7,888 nt of DNA, from the NCBI GenBank assembly GCA_002335385.1, contig DCVK01000016.1, positions 1 through 7,888 of the forward strand. The letters are read 5' to 3'. The notes beneath the pieces were generated by a model, which worked only from the letters and a program-made list of their open reading frames with translations, was not told the DNA's origin and made no database searches. The position numbers and the translations under genes are program-made. The first letter of the stretch is position 1, and each line of letters begins with the position of its first letter. Shown here piece by piece: positions 1-7,300 of this stretch. The DNA comes from Candidatus Aminicenantes bacterium UBA2190 (GTDB lineage Bacteria > Acidobacteriota > Aminicenantia > UBA2199).

Positions 1-365
1 TCGCGTTCAAGACCGCCGCGCGCATCGGCTTCCGCGCCGCCGTCGAGAAGGCCGACCCGGTCATCCTCGAGCCCATCGCCACGCTTACGATCGAGGTTCC
101 CGACGACTACGCCGGGGCGGTCATGGGCGACGTATCGTCGATCCGCGGCCGCATCCTCGGCATGGACTCACCCGAGGCGGGCGTGCAGGTCATCAAGGCC
201 CAGGCGCCGTACGCCGAGGTGGTCCACTACTCACCGCACCTGCGCTCGATCACGAGTGGCACGGGCACCTACTCGCTCGCCATCGAGAGCTACGAGCAGG
301 TCCCCGGTGACATCCAGAAGCGTCTCGTAGACGCCTACCAGAAGGAGAGAGCCGAGGGCCACTAG
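1..365 (+). CDS. EF-G-like translational GTPase, C-terminal fragment (5' end outside window)
   Basis: The open frame enters from the left edge (first full codon at base 3) and stops with TAG at 363-365, giving about 120 residues. They match the end of domain IV and all of domain V of elongation factor G: an FKTAARIGFR helix, a KADPVILEPI stretch, a GDVSSIRGRILGMD motif matching the RRGxIxGM segment of EF-G, then a Y-x-x-x-LRSITSGTGTYS segment and a terminal YEQVP. Canonical FusA usually reads LRSxTQGRATYxM here. The SGTGTYS version and the HYSPHL context fit the EF-G-like (EF-G2/FusA2) group better. Family members are ribosomal GTPases acting in the cytoplasm, and the paralogues are less well understood than FusA. 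The GTPase domain is not in the window, so activity cannot be judged. The ATG at 123 is internal. Confidence 0.93.
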   Translation, partial: AFKTAARIGFRAAVEKADPVILEPIATLTIEVPDDYAGAVMGDVSSIRGRILGMDSPEAGVQVIKAQAPYAEVVHYSPHLRSITSGTGTYSLAIESYEQVPGDIQKRLVDAYQKERAEGH

Positions 366-438
366 GGATTCCCTGGCGCGGGTGCGTACGACACCCGGAA
401 ACAAGCCAGTCCGCCGGACGAAGCTATGCTCCACGCCT

Positions 439-470
439 GACGCCCGTGCCTCAACAGAGGTGCGGGCGTC
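439..470 (+). terminator. Hairpin downstream of the EF-G-like gene, probable terminator
   Basis: Two 14-base arms (439-452 and 457-470) pair completely, with two G-U wobbles, around an AACA loop. The outer eight pairs, GACGCCCG with CGGGCGTC, are perfect. It lies about 75 bases after the EF-G-like stop and about 65 before the next start, a natural place for termination between two genes on the same strand. No T-run follows, which is common for hairpin terminators in high-GC actinobacteria, so the call rests on stem strength and position. An attenuator or mRNA-stability hairpin is the alternative. Confidence 0.6.
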
Positions 471-521
471 GTGATGCGCGGCGAAGGTTCGATGGTGGGT
501 ATGAAGTCCCTAGCCCCCACG

Positions 522-528
522 AGAGGAG
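522..528 (+). promoter_or_regulatory. Ribosome binding site of the YCII-family gene
   Basis: AGAGGAG lies six bases before the ATG at 535 and is a near-ideal Shine-Dalgarno match. It fixes this start and excludes overlapping frames at 446 and 471 as genes. Confidence 0.8.
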
Positions 529-534
529 CACCCG

Positions 535-900
535 ATGCCTCAGTACGGAGTCCTCGTCTACTCCCCGGCGCCCGCCGACCCGATGGCACTGTCCGCCGAC
601 CACATCGACGCCCTGGCTCACTACCCCGCCCTCGCCAAGGAGCTCGGCGGTACGGTGCTCGGCGGGTCCTACTTCCCGGCACAGCGGGGTTTCGCATTTC
701 TGCCGAGCACGACCGCCGTGGCCATCCGTGGCGACGCAGTGCGCAGTGGTCCGCTCGTCGAGTCCGACCTGGTTCCCGCCGCCTTCTACGTCCTCTCCGC
801 GCCCGACATGGACGTCGCCGTGAGAATCGCCACGGCACACCCCGCCACGCGTGACGGTGGGGTCGAGGTGCGGCCGTTGCTTGCATCGCTGGCCGAGTAG
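535..900 (+). CDS. YCII/DGPF-domain small protein
   Basis: The 121-residue protein has the length and layout of the YCII-related (DGPF) family: an N-terminal strand (MPQYGVLVYS), a helix with a repeated hydrophobic pattern (HIDALAHYPALAKELGG), a central segment with a variable FLPSTTAVAIR strand, a DLVPAAFYVLSAPDMDVAVRIA strand-helix, and the hallmark ending VEVRPLLASLAE. The fold is a dimeric ferredoxin-like alpha/beta barrel. The family is mostly uncharacterised; YciI-type members have been suggested to be small enzymes, and several act with ECF sigma factors. No sigma factor gene is adjacent here, so a regulatory role is not supported by context. A strong ribosome binding site fixes the start. 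The gene converges on the DUF1801 gene with only 21 bases between stop codons. Family assignment is firm; function is unknown. Confidence 0.85.
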   Translation: MPQYGVLVYSPAPADPMALSADHIDALAHYPALAKELGGTVLGGSYFPAQRGFAFLPSTTAVAIRGDAVRSGPLVESDLVPAAFYVLSAPDMDVAVRIATAHPATRDGGVEVRPLLASLAE

Positions 901-921
901 GTCACCAGGGCGCTCCAGCCG

Positions 922-935
922 TCAGTCGCGACTGA
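922..935. repeat. 14-bp perfect palindrome over the DUF1801 stop codon
   Basis: TCAGTCGCGACTGA is identical to its reverse complement. As RNA it could form only a five-pair stem with a CGCG loop. It sits in the 21-base gap between two convergent genes and includes the DUF1801 stop. It might be a weak bidirectional terminator or chance. Confidence 0.35.
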
Positions 936-1335
936 TGCCGACCGCTTGTTCGAGCAGACGCGTCAACGGCTCACGTCTAGCGGCAAGCTCCTCGAGTGCT
1001 CGGAGCTTCACATGCCGCACCAGCGCACCGGTGCCCTCGAGCAGTCCTTCAGGGTCATCGAGCTCAGCTCCACGGAACAGGATGAGCGAGACCCAGCCCT
1101 TGTGCGGCGACAGGGCGCCCACTCCCCAACCGTCGTAGCCGAACTGATGCGCGCCGTATCCGATCGCGGCATCGACGAGGTCCACCGAGTAGCGGACGTC
1201 CGGCACCGCGTCCAGGACAAGCCGATGGATCTCCAGGTACAGACCCCGGTGCGCGGGCTGCCGGTCCAGAATGAGGCGATCAAGTTCGTCTTCCGACGGC
1301 ATGTCGGTGTGTGGGTGTTTCCTGGAAGCAACCAT
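922..1335 (-). CDS. DUF1801 (YdhG-like) domain protein
   Basis: The 137-residue protein carries the DUF1801 signature: an N-terminal helical part (DELDRLILDRQPAHRGLYLE), a VRYSVDLVDAAIGYGAHQFG stretch, a GWGVGALSPHKGWVSLILF core, and a C-terminal LVRHVKLRALEELAARREPLTRLLEQA helix. Members adopt a frataxin-like alpha/beta fold. Bacillus YdhG-type proteins have been proposed as iron chaperones, but most members, including this subgroup, have no tested role, and I see no metal-binding motif that would decide it. It is a small soluble cytoplasmic protein with no signal peptide or membrane segment. The start at 1335 is supported by GAGGTG five bases upstream. It lies 61 bases behind the broken zinc-ribbon gene on the same strand, so the two may once have been cotranscribed. 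The stop codon falls inside a short perfect palindrome. Confidence 0.82.
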   Translation of the reverse strand: MVASRKHPHTDMPSEDELDRLILDRQPAHRGLYLEIHRLVLDAVPDVRYSVDLVDAAIGYGAHQFGYDGWGVGALSPHKGWVSLILFRGAELDDPEGLLEGTGALVRHVKLRALEELAARREPLTRLLEQAVGISRD

Positions 1336-1340
1336 GCTCT

Positions 1341-1346
1341 CACCTC
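1341..1346 (-). promoter_or_regulatory. Ribosome binding site of the DUF1801 gene
   Basis: Read on the minus strand this is GAGGTG, five bases before the ATG at 1335. It favours this start over the out-of-frame ATG at 1343. Confidence 0.7.
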
Positions 1347-1396
1347 ATCGAATCGTGGGTGCGCCGTTTCGATCAGACCGCTGCCGTCGCCAGCCG

Positions 1397-1661
1397 CTAG
1401 AGTGGGTCTTCGGACTGCCGGCCCCTATCGCTGACCGCTGATGTCCAGCGAACACCATTCCAGTAGCGGAGCTCGTGCTCGCCGGATGGATCCGGCAGCC
1501 ACGCCGCTGGGACGATTTTGGGTGTGCCACGCCTCGGTGACCGCAGGGCCGGCATCGGTCCAGACCTGGAGCAGCAGGGCATCCTCGTTCCAGATGCCGC
1601 CTGGATGCTGCGACCGGTAGACTTCTGACGAGCCGCACTTGGGACAGATACCGTGGAGCAT
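1397..1661 (-). pseudogene. Frameshifted small zinc-ribbon plus DUF2510 protein
   Basis: Two overlapping minus-strand frames together make one recognisable protein. The first starts with ATG at 1661, five bases after a GAGGGGGG ribosome binding site (1667-1674), and begins MLHGICPKCGSSEVYRS. The CPKC knuckle is half a zinc ribbon, and no second Cys pair is visible. The second frame, in the +1 direction, carries a DUF2510 motif (WLPDPSGEHELRYWNGVRWT) and stops with TAG at 1397. From start to stop is 265 bases, one more than 88 codons, so a single inserted base would explain the break; the intact product would be about 87 residues. The break lies between the first-frame segment around WHTQNRP (near 1510-1530) and the start of the DUF2510 motif (near 1500), where a CCCAAAA run (1516-1522) and a CCC-A (1508-1511) occur. 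DUF2510 is a short Trp-rich module of unknown function. A sequencing indel or a programmed shift cannot be excluded. Confidence 0.7.
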
Positions 1662-1788
1662 CGCCGCCCCCCTCGCACATCATGGCTGTATCTGACAGTC
1701 CGGGCCGTGACTCAGCCGCACCCGTAGCCGCGCACGACAGCCGCATGGCCAGGACCGCGAGCCGGGCGGCGTCTCGATCTGGGTAGCT

Positions 1789-2805
1789 CTACTGTGATTC
1801 ATTCACCAGCACTATGCGGTAACGCGCCTTGTTCTCCTTCACCCTCTGGAGCGCGGCGTTCACCTCAGACATGGGCATCAGCTCGAGTGCCGGTTTGATG
1901 TCATGGTCTTGCGCAAAGGAGAGCATGGCTCGCATCGTGGCGGGGTTTCCGATGAGGGAGCCGGTGATCGAGAGCTCGTGTGCCACGAGATTGGTCGAGT
2001 TGAGCGCTATGTTGGGGAAACCAAGCAGGACGAGCCTCCCCCTCTTCTTCAATGACATGAGGAGCGACGACCAGTCGATCCCATTGTTCGCCGTGCAGAT
2101 CAGCAGGTCGTAACCGTAATCGACCGGTCGCATGCTGTCTTTGCCGGTTGAGACAACGAAGTGGTCTGCGCCGAATCCCAGAGCCTGCTCCTTCTTGTCC
2201 GGTGAGGAAGAAATCGCCGTGACCTCGCAGCCGAGAGCATGGGCGCATTGGATGGCGATATGGCCGAGTCCGCCCACTCCGACAACGGCGACCTTGAGCT
2301 CGGGCCCCGTGACGTGTGTCTGCAGCGCCGAGAAGACGCTGAGCCCTGCGCACATCAGCACCGCGGCAACCTCGCCGAGCATGAACGCCGGGAGCGGGTA
2401 CACGAATCGATGATCCGCGACCACAGAAGACGAGAACCCTCCATAGGGAACCATCACTGTGGTGTCCTCGATCCTCATGCACAGCTGGGTCTCCCCCTTC
2501 AGGCACCACTCACACTCACCACACGAACGGGCCTGCCATCCGATGCAGACCCGATCGCCTTCCTTCAGGCTGGAGACGTCGCTGCCGACTTCGGAGACGA
2601 CCCCCACGATCTCGTGACCGGGTACGAAGGGAAACGAGGTGATCCCGTAGTAATCGTCGATGGCCTGGATGTCGGTATGGCACACGCCGCAGTGCGTGAC
2701 CGAAACCCGAACGTCATGTGCACCGAGTCTCGGTGCAGCGTATTCGAACGGCTGGAGTGACTCGCCCACCGCGTTGGCGGCATAACCGAGTATCCGTGTA
2801 GTCAT
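1789..2805 (-). CDS. Zinc-dependent NADP-type alcohol dehydrogenase (MDR, CAD/YahK-like)
   Basis: This 338-residue protein is a complete medium-chain dehydrogenase/reductase of the cinnamyl-alcohol-dehydrogenase group. It should catalyse reversible oxidation of a primary alcohol to the aldehyde in the cytoplasm. The catalytic zinc site is CGVCH (Cys39, His43) with GHE at 63-65 and Cys152 in MCAG. The structural zinc site has four cysteines at 95, 98, 101 and 109. The Rossmann motif is GVGGLGH (176-182), followed by a SSSPDKK stretch (199-205) of the kind that binds the phosphate of NADP in this group, so NADP(H) is the likely cofactor. The substrate cannot be read from sequence. No strong Shine-Dalgarno is present: GGAAAGG lies 11 bases before the ATG, inside a hairpin. 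About 30% of the first 60 codons end in A or T by hand count, more than in neighbouring genes, which may indicate transfer. Confidence 0.93.
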   Translation of the reverse strand: MTTRILGYAANAVGESLQPFEYAAPRLGAHDVRVSVTHCGVCHTDIQAIDDYYGITSFPFVPGHEIVGVVSEVGSDVSSLKEGDRVCIGWQARSCGECEWCLKGETQLCMRIEDTTVMVPYGGFSSSVVADHRFVYPLPAFMLGEVAAVLMCAGLSVFSALQTHVTGPELKVAVVGVGGLGHIAIQCAHALGCEVTAISSSPDKKEQALGFGADHFVVSTGKDSMRPVDYGYDLLICTANNGIDWSSLLMSLKKRGRLVLLGFPNIALNSTNLVAHELSITGSLIGNPATMRAMLSFAQDHDIKPALELMPMSEVNAALQRVKENKARYRIVLVNESQ

Positions 2806-2809
2806 ATCA

Positions 2810-2838
2810 GGACCGGCCTTTCCGAATCATGCCGGTCC
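2810..2838 (-). promoter_or_regulatory. Inverted repeat in the leader of the alcohol dehydrogenase
   Basis: On the minus strand GGACCGGC and GCCGGTCC pair perfectly over eight bases around a 13-base loop, ending four bases before the dehydrogenase ATG. The only Shine-Dalgarno candidate, GGAAAGG, spans the loop and the foot of the 3' arm, so folding would bury it. It could act as a translational hairpin, as a DNA operator for a dimeric repressor, or as a terminator for the upstream small gene. The sequence alone does not decide. Confidence 0.45.
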
Positions 2839-2865
2839 ACGGCGAAGCCCCGGCGACAGCCGACG

Positions 2866-3054
2866 CTACCGGCGCGTGAACCCGCTGCCTCCGAGAACGG
2901 ACAGGACGATCCCCACAGCGAGGACGACGAGGGTGACCGGACACGGCAGCGGCCAGCCGAACAAGGGGTTGGGGGTGCCGGTGGCCATCAGCGCTGCATC
3001 GAAGATCAGAAGCACCCCCGCGACGATGAGGACTACCTTGGAGGCCTTGAGCAT
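2866..3054 (-). CDS. Small two-helix membrane protein, unknown function
   Basis: The 62-residue product begins MLKASKVVLIVAGV and holds two hydrophobic helices, about residues 6-24 and 39-56, joined by a Pro/Gly-rich turn (TGTPNPLFGWPLPCP) and ending in GFTRR. This is the shape of a small inner-membrane hairpin protein. I do not recognise a family. The start at 3054 is preferred because GGAG (3059-3062) lies four bases upstream. An in-frame ATG at 3102 would add 16 charged residues ahead of the first helix and has no such site. The dehydrogenase follows 60 bases downstream on the same strand, so the two may be cotranscribed, although the inverted repeat between them may separate them. The coding call rests on the amphipathic pattern and the ribosome binding site, and it remains moderate because the gene is short. 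Confidence 0.55.
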   Translation of the reverse strand: MLKASKVVLIVAGVLLIFDAALMATGTPNPLFGWPLPCPVTLVVLAVGIVLSVLGGSGFTRR

Positions 3055-3274
3055 CGTTCTCCACACCCCCTCTGTGTGACACTCTCGGCGTGGACGACGC
3101 ACACGTACCGCAGATTCCCCGAGGGCAGAACGCCGACCCCGTCAGGGTTCGCGCGTACGTCCAATGTACCCACACCGCTCGGTAGCCATCACTGATCAGC
3201 GTGGAGCACCGGCTACGTGCGGGCCTCGCGTCAAGACGACGCTGGTCCGTCTACGTCTTGGGTATGCACCTCGC

Positions 3275-4189
3275 ATGGCCCCACTCTTCTGGACAGGCAA
3301 GCTCAGCGCGCCGATTCGGCTCCTCGCGAACGCGAACTGCCTGCTGTCGTGGATCACCGGTTCCGCCGGGGATGCAGAAGCGATGAAGCGCCACATGAAG
3401 TCCGGCTACGAGGGGGAGATGTCCGACGACGTCAGACGCTACGACGAACTGTGTCTCGACCAGTACTCGCAAATCGCCCACGCGCTGATCGACGGCGTCG
3501 ACGTGGACGGGCTCGACGTGGTGGACATCGGCTGCGGGACGGGGGCTGTGGCGTTCGAGTGTCTCGCCCGAGGCGCGAAGAGCGTCATGTGCGCCGACGT
3601 GTCGGAACTGATGCTCGACTACTGCCGCGAGAACGCACGGGAGAGGTCGTACGGGGAGGACCGCATCGCCTTCCAACTCCTCGGCGAAACCTCCGGGCAA
3701 CTCGAGTCCGGCCGATTCGATGCCGCATTGAGTTCGATGGTGCTCGGCTTGGTGCCGGACCCTGAGGCCATCCCGAGTGACGCCGCACGCCTTGTGCGTC
3801 CGGGAGGCCTGGTGGGAGTGGCAACTCATGGGCCTGAGTACGACTGGGAGCCCACCGACGCTGCGTTTCGCGCCATTCCCAAACGATACGTCCTGGGCTA
3901 CAGGATCGAGTTCTGGCCGCAGTCGGAGGCACTCATCCGCGACCTCCTGGAACGAGCGGGCATGACGGATGTCCGAACAGCACGACGTAAATGGACGCTC
4001 GATTTCAGCGACCCCGGGGACGCATTCGACTTCTTCTGCGCATCCTCCGCTGCCTTCTGGTACGCAAAGATCCCATCGGAGCGCCGCGAGCGCGCCGCCG
4101 CGAAGCTGCGGAGTGGGTTCCGGCGCCGCGGCGTCGATCGGGTGACCCACGACATCGTCTTTGGGTACGGTCGGAAGGCGGCCCCCTGA
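3275..4189 (+). CDS. Class I SAM-dependent methyltransferase
   Basis: With the start at 3275 the protein has 304 residues. It carries motif I, VVDIGCGTG (82-90), an acidic residue after strand 2 (ADVSELML, Asp108), a motif II region FDAALSSMVLGLVPD (148-162) and the post-motif LVRPGGLVGVATHG (173-186), the layout of small-molecule methyltransferases of the Methyltransf_11/25 type. The C-terminal third (EFWPQSEALIRDLLERAGM, then DFFCASSAAFWY) probably forms the substrate cover; the substrate is unknown. The frame is open back to an ATG at 3164. In the 38 codons before 3275 only about 58% end in G/C, against about 89% in the 27 after it (hand count), so the real start is probably 3275 or later (for example 3383). 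No strong ribosome binding site marks any of these starts. The gene converges on the multicopper oxidase gene. Confidence 0.88.
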   Translation: MAPLFWTGKLSAPIRLLANANCLLSWITGSAGDAEAMKRHMKSGYEGEMSDDVRRYDELCLDQYSQIAHALIDGVDVDGLDVVDIGCGTGAVAFECLARGAKSVMCADVSELMLDYCRENARERSYGEDRIAFQLLGETSGQLESGRFDAALSSMVLGLVPDPEAIPSDAARLVRPGGLVGVATHGPEYDWEPTDAAFRAIPKRYVLGYRIEFWPQSEALIRDLLERAGMTDVRTARRKWTLDFSDPGDAFDFFCASSAAFWYAKIPSERRERAAAKLRSGFRRRGVDRVTHDIVFGYGRKAAP

Positions 4190-4202
4190 GGCGAACCTCA
4201 GG
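4185..4202 (+). terminator. Hairpin overlapping the methyltransferase stop codon
   Basis: CCTGAGG and CCTCAGG form a perfect seven-pair stem closed by a CGAA tetraloop of the stable GNRA-like or UNCG-like size. The TGA stop (4187-4189) lies in the 5' arm. No T-run follows. It may terminate or stabilise the 3' end of the methyltransferase mRNA. Confidence 0.45.
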
Positions 4203-4293
4203 CGCGCCCTCGGTCTAACGTCTCGCGCGTCAGCGCCGGTCGTTCGCTTCCCATCTTGGTGCCAGAGCGGGACCGTTCGGACTGGCCACACGT

Positions 4294-4327
4294 GGGGCGA
4301 CGGCCCGCTCGCGCGAACCGTCGCCCC
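4294..4327 (-). terminator. 10-bp perfect stem, probable terminator of the multicopper oxidase gene
   Basis: GGGGCGACGG (4294-4303) and CCGTCGCCCC (4318-4327) pair perfectly around a 14-base loop. The hairpin begins 25 bases beyond the stop of the oxidase-peroxidase gene on the minus strand and lies between two convergent genes, so it could work in both directions. No T-run is present on either side. Confidence 0.6.
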
Positions 4328-4352
4328 TCCCGGATGGCTGGGGATTGCAGCC

Positions 4353-7300
4353 CTAGGGTGCCGGCGGCACCCATCCGTCACTGAGCGTCATCAGGAACGC
4401 CACGATAGCGTCTTCCTGAGCGTCGGTCAGCCCGAGGTCGCCCATGGTGACAGTGTCGATGTTTACCGCCACCTCCGGCTCAGGCCAACCTGAGTCAGGC
4501 ACGTCTCTCGTGTTGTAGAAGTGGACGATCTCCTTGAGCGTCGTGAAGTAGCCGTTGTGCCCGTAGGGCGCGGTCAGGCCGACGTTTCGCAGACTCGGCG
4601 TCTTGAACAGGCCGTCGAGCTCGGGATTGGCTGCGACACCTCCCGGCATCACGGCAGCAAGCCCGTGATCGATCCAGTCCGCGCCGTCGGGGTTGAGGTC
4701 AGGCGGCAGGTCGTAGAACGGGTTATCGGGATTCTTCGGGATCCCAAGGTTCGAGTAGCGGTAGTCGCTGAACAAGATGAGCTGATCGGGCAGGAACGCC
4801 ATCCCGCCGCCGCCCATGTCCATCATGCCGCCCATCGGCGTCGTGTGGCAGACCCAGCACTGGGCGGCGCCGTTGAAGAGCTCCATGCCTTGCCGCTCCT
4901 GCATCGTGAAGGTCATCATGCGTTCGGGACCGAGGAGCGTCATTGCATAGTCGTGCTTCGAGGTGAACGGGTTGACCTCATCGCTGCGCTCGTAGAAGGC
5001 GATCACTGCCGCTATCCGGTCGAATGCAGCAGCCGCATCAGCAGTATCCAGACTGTCAGGCCCGAACGCAGCCAGGAAGTCCGGTGCGTACGCCGATGCC
5101 GCCACAGCCTCGACGACGGCCACGTCGTCGGCCATGTGCATCTCGAGCGGATTGAGGAACGGACCCTTGGCCTGCTCTTCAAGCGTATCCGCCCTGCCGT
5201 CCCAGAACTGTCCGCCGACGTATTCACCGATCTCATCGCTGAAACCGAACGGCGGGATGAACGAGGCGTACGATGCCATCGGCGCGTTGCGGTTTCCGAA
5301 GACATCAGGAACCGCCCCGGGTGAGATAGCGTCATGGTCGGGGTCCGCGAACCCGGTTGCCGGGTCGTGGCACGACGCACACGCCTGCCCAACGGGATCC
5401 GACAGGTTGGTGTCGAAGAAGATCGCCTTCCCGAGAGCACGGAACGCGTCCGCTGAAACGCCGTCGTTGAGCAGCGAGACGACGTTCGAGGCAACGGAGT
5501 TGAAGGTCTTGGTCGGGAACCCTATCGCGTCGGGGTCGGCCAAGGGATATTCGGCTGGGTCGCCGATGACGTTCGTAGCGTGGACGCGATAGAAGTACGT
5601 CACACCCGGAACCGTCGTGTCGTCCCCGTAGGCGGTCGCGTTCTCACCGACTAGGAACGTCACCAGGTCGGTCGTGAACTCGGCGTCCATAGCCCGCTCG
5701 ATCACGAACCCGGTCTCGTTGATGGAGTTGTCCGTCCACGTGAGGTTCATCACCCCGAGTGCAAGCGACACGTCCAGGTTGCTGGGCGCCTTTGGCCTGA
5801 TGCCGAACGCGATCGGACGCATCATGTCCATCTCTTCGTGACTGAGGATGTGGCAGTGCCACACGTACTCCCAGCCGAAGTCGGTGAGGACGTTGACGGT
5901 CGGCTCGGCGAGCGGCTGTCCCGTCGTCGGGTCGATGTTGGTGAAGCCCATCAGCGAGCCGATGGGCTCCGCGGGGTTCAGCGGCCGGATGCTGTCGGGC
6001 TGGCCGAAGGGCTGCTTGGGGGAGGTCGCCCTCAAGGCGACGATGGTGTCCTCCAGCGGGCTCACGCGGATCGTGTCCTTCCAGCCCAGCTCGTTGGCGT
6101 CGGGCTGGCGGATCGCGCCGTCCCACCCGACCCTGTTCAGCAGCTGCACGTCGTAGAGGTGGAAGTGGATGGTGTGGGTGTCGACCCCGTTGTGGGTGAT
6201 CTTCCAGATCTGCGTGCCGTCACCGAGGACCGGCGACATCGGCGTCATCGAGTCCTCGATGACCTCGGTGACCGGGTCGACGTAGTTCTGCAGCACGAAG
6301 TTCTGGGTGAGGGAGCTTGTCAGCGGCAGCTCGAGGCCGAGTTTGCCGCTCATGCGCCCGTACTCGTCGTAGGCCTCGCCCATCTCGTCCTGGATCGCCT
6401 TCGGCCTCATCGGCAGCTCGAGCGTGTCGCCCTCGACCGTCGTGAACTGCATGGCGTTGTCCTGGATGCGCGAGTAGCCCCAGAGCGGCCACTCGGTCGG
6501 GAAGGTCTTGCCGTAGGTCGAGTCGTAGGACGACTGGCCGACGAGGATGTTGTTCTGGCCGCGGGCGAAGACGCCCGGGTCGCCGGGGGTCGAGGCGAAC
6601 TCGCCGCGCAGCTTGGCGAGGTCGAAGGCCTTCGCAGGCTTCGTGTCCTTCACCCTGATCTGCATGATGGTCCGCGTGTTCGGTCCGTAACCCGCCCGGG
6701 TCGTGTTGGCGCCCCCTTCTTCGCGGAGGTCGGGGTTGCCGGTGTAGTAGTCGTAGCGCGGGTCGAGTGCCGGGAAGGCGGCCGGGGCGTCGTTGTAGAC
6801 GATCAGCGTCTTGCCGGCGAAGTTGCTGAAGTCGACGATGACGTCGGCACGCTCGGCGGTACCGAGCAGCAGCGAGTGCTGGTCGACGTTGCCGAAGTTG
6901 AAGGTCGTGGGGTTTCCGTTCCAGGTGATGGGCTGCTGCTTGACGACCGCCGGGGCCGGCAGGAAGCCGCCCTCGGTGCCGATCTGGATCCAGCGGGGGC
7001 CGCGCCGCCTGGGGTCGGGGACCCCGCCCTCGCGGCCGTCGGTCGGCCAGTTGGCCGGCAGGTCGAGCGTCGGTGACGCGGCCACCATCCTGACCTCGGT
7101 GTTACGGCGTCCGTCCTTCGTCACCACCTTGGGGTCGGCGACGTAGAGCTGCAGGTTCCAGAAGCGGTCGTTGGCGTTGTTGAGGATGCGGAAACGGTAA
7201 GCCTTGGGCTCGACCGTGAGCTTCGGGTACGGCACGCCGTTCACGAGTGGGGTGTCCTGGAAGGACTCGCCCGGCATCGACACGTCGGGCACGCCCGGCG

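Noticed and set aside
498..506. TATGAAG as a possible -10 box ahead of the YCII-family gene
   Set aside because: No acceptable -35 element lies 16-18 bases upstream, so a promoter call is not supported.
535..900. Reading the YCII-family protein as partner of an ECF sigma factor
   Set aside because: Such pairs are common in Actinobacteria, but no sigma factor gene is present on either side in this window.
1714..1744. Three AGCCGC direct repeats spaced 12-13 bases apart between the dehydrogenase and the zinc-ribbon gene
   Set aside because: Six-base GC-rich repeats are expected at this composition, the spacing is not constant, and no promoter lies next to them.
2807..3175. 122-codon minus-strand frame overlapping the small membrane protein
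   Set aside because: Its product is Arg/Pro/Ser-rich with no hydrophobic or domain pattern. The overlapping frame gives a clean two-helix membrane protein with a ribosome binding site.
3251..4381. 376-codon minus-strand frame opposite the methyltransferase
   Set aside because: The SAM-binding motifs read clearly on the plus strand. The antisense product is His/Arg/Pro-rich with no domain, and it would run over the end of the oxidase gene.
5838..7076. Long open frame on the plus strand (412 codons) opposite the multicopper oxidase
   Set aside because: It is the antisense shadow of a segment with almost only G/C-ending codons. Its translation is a low-complexity Val/Arg/Asp-rich sequence without a family match, while copper-oxidase motifs are on the minus strand.
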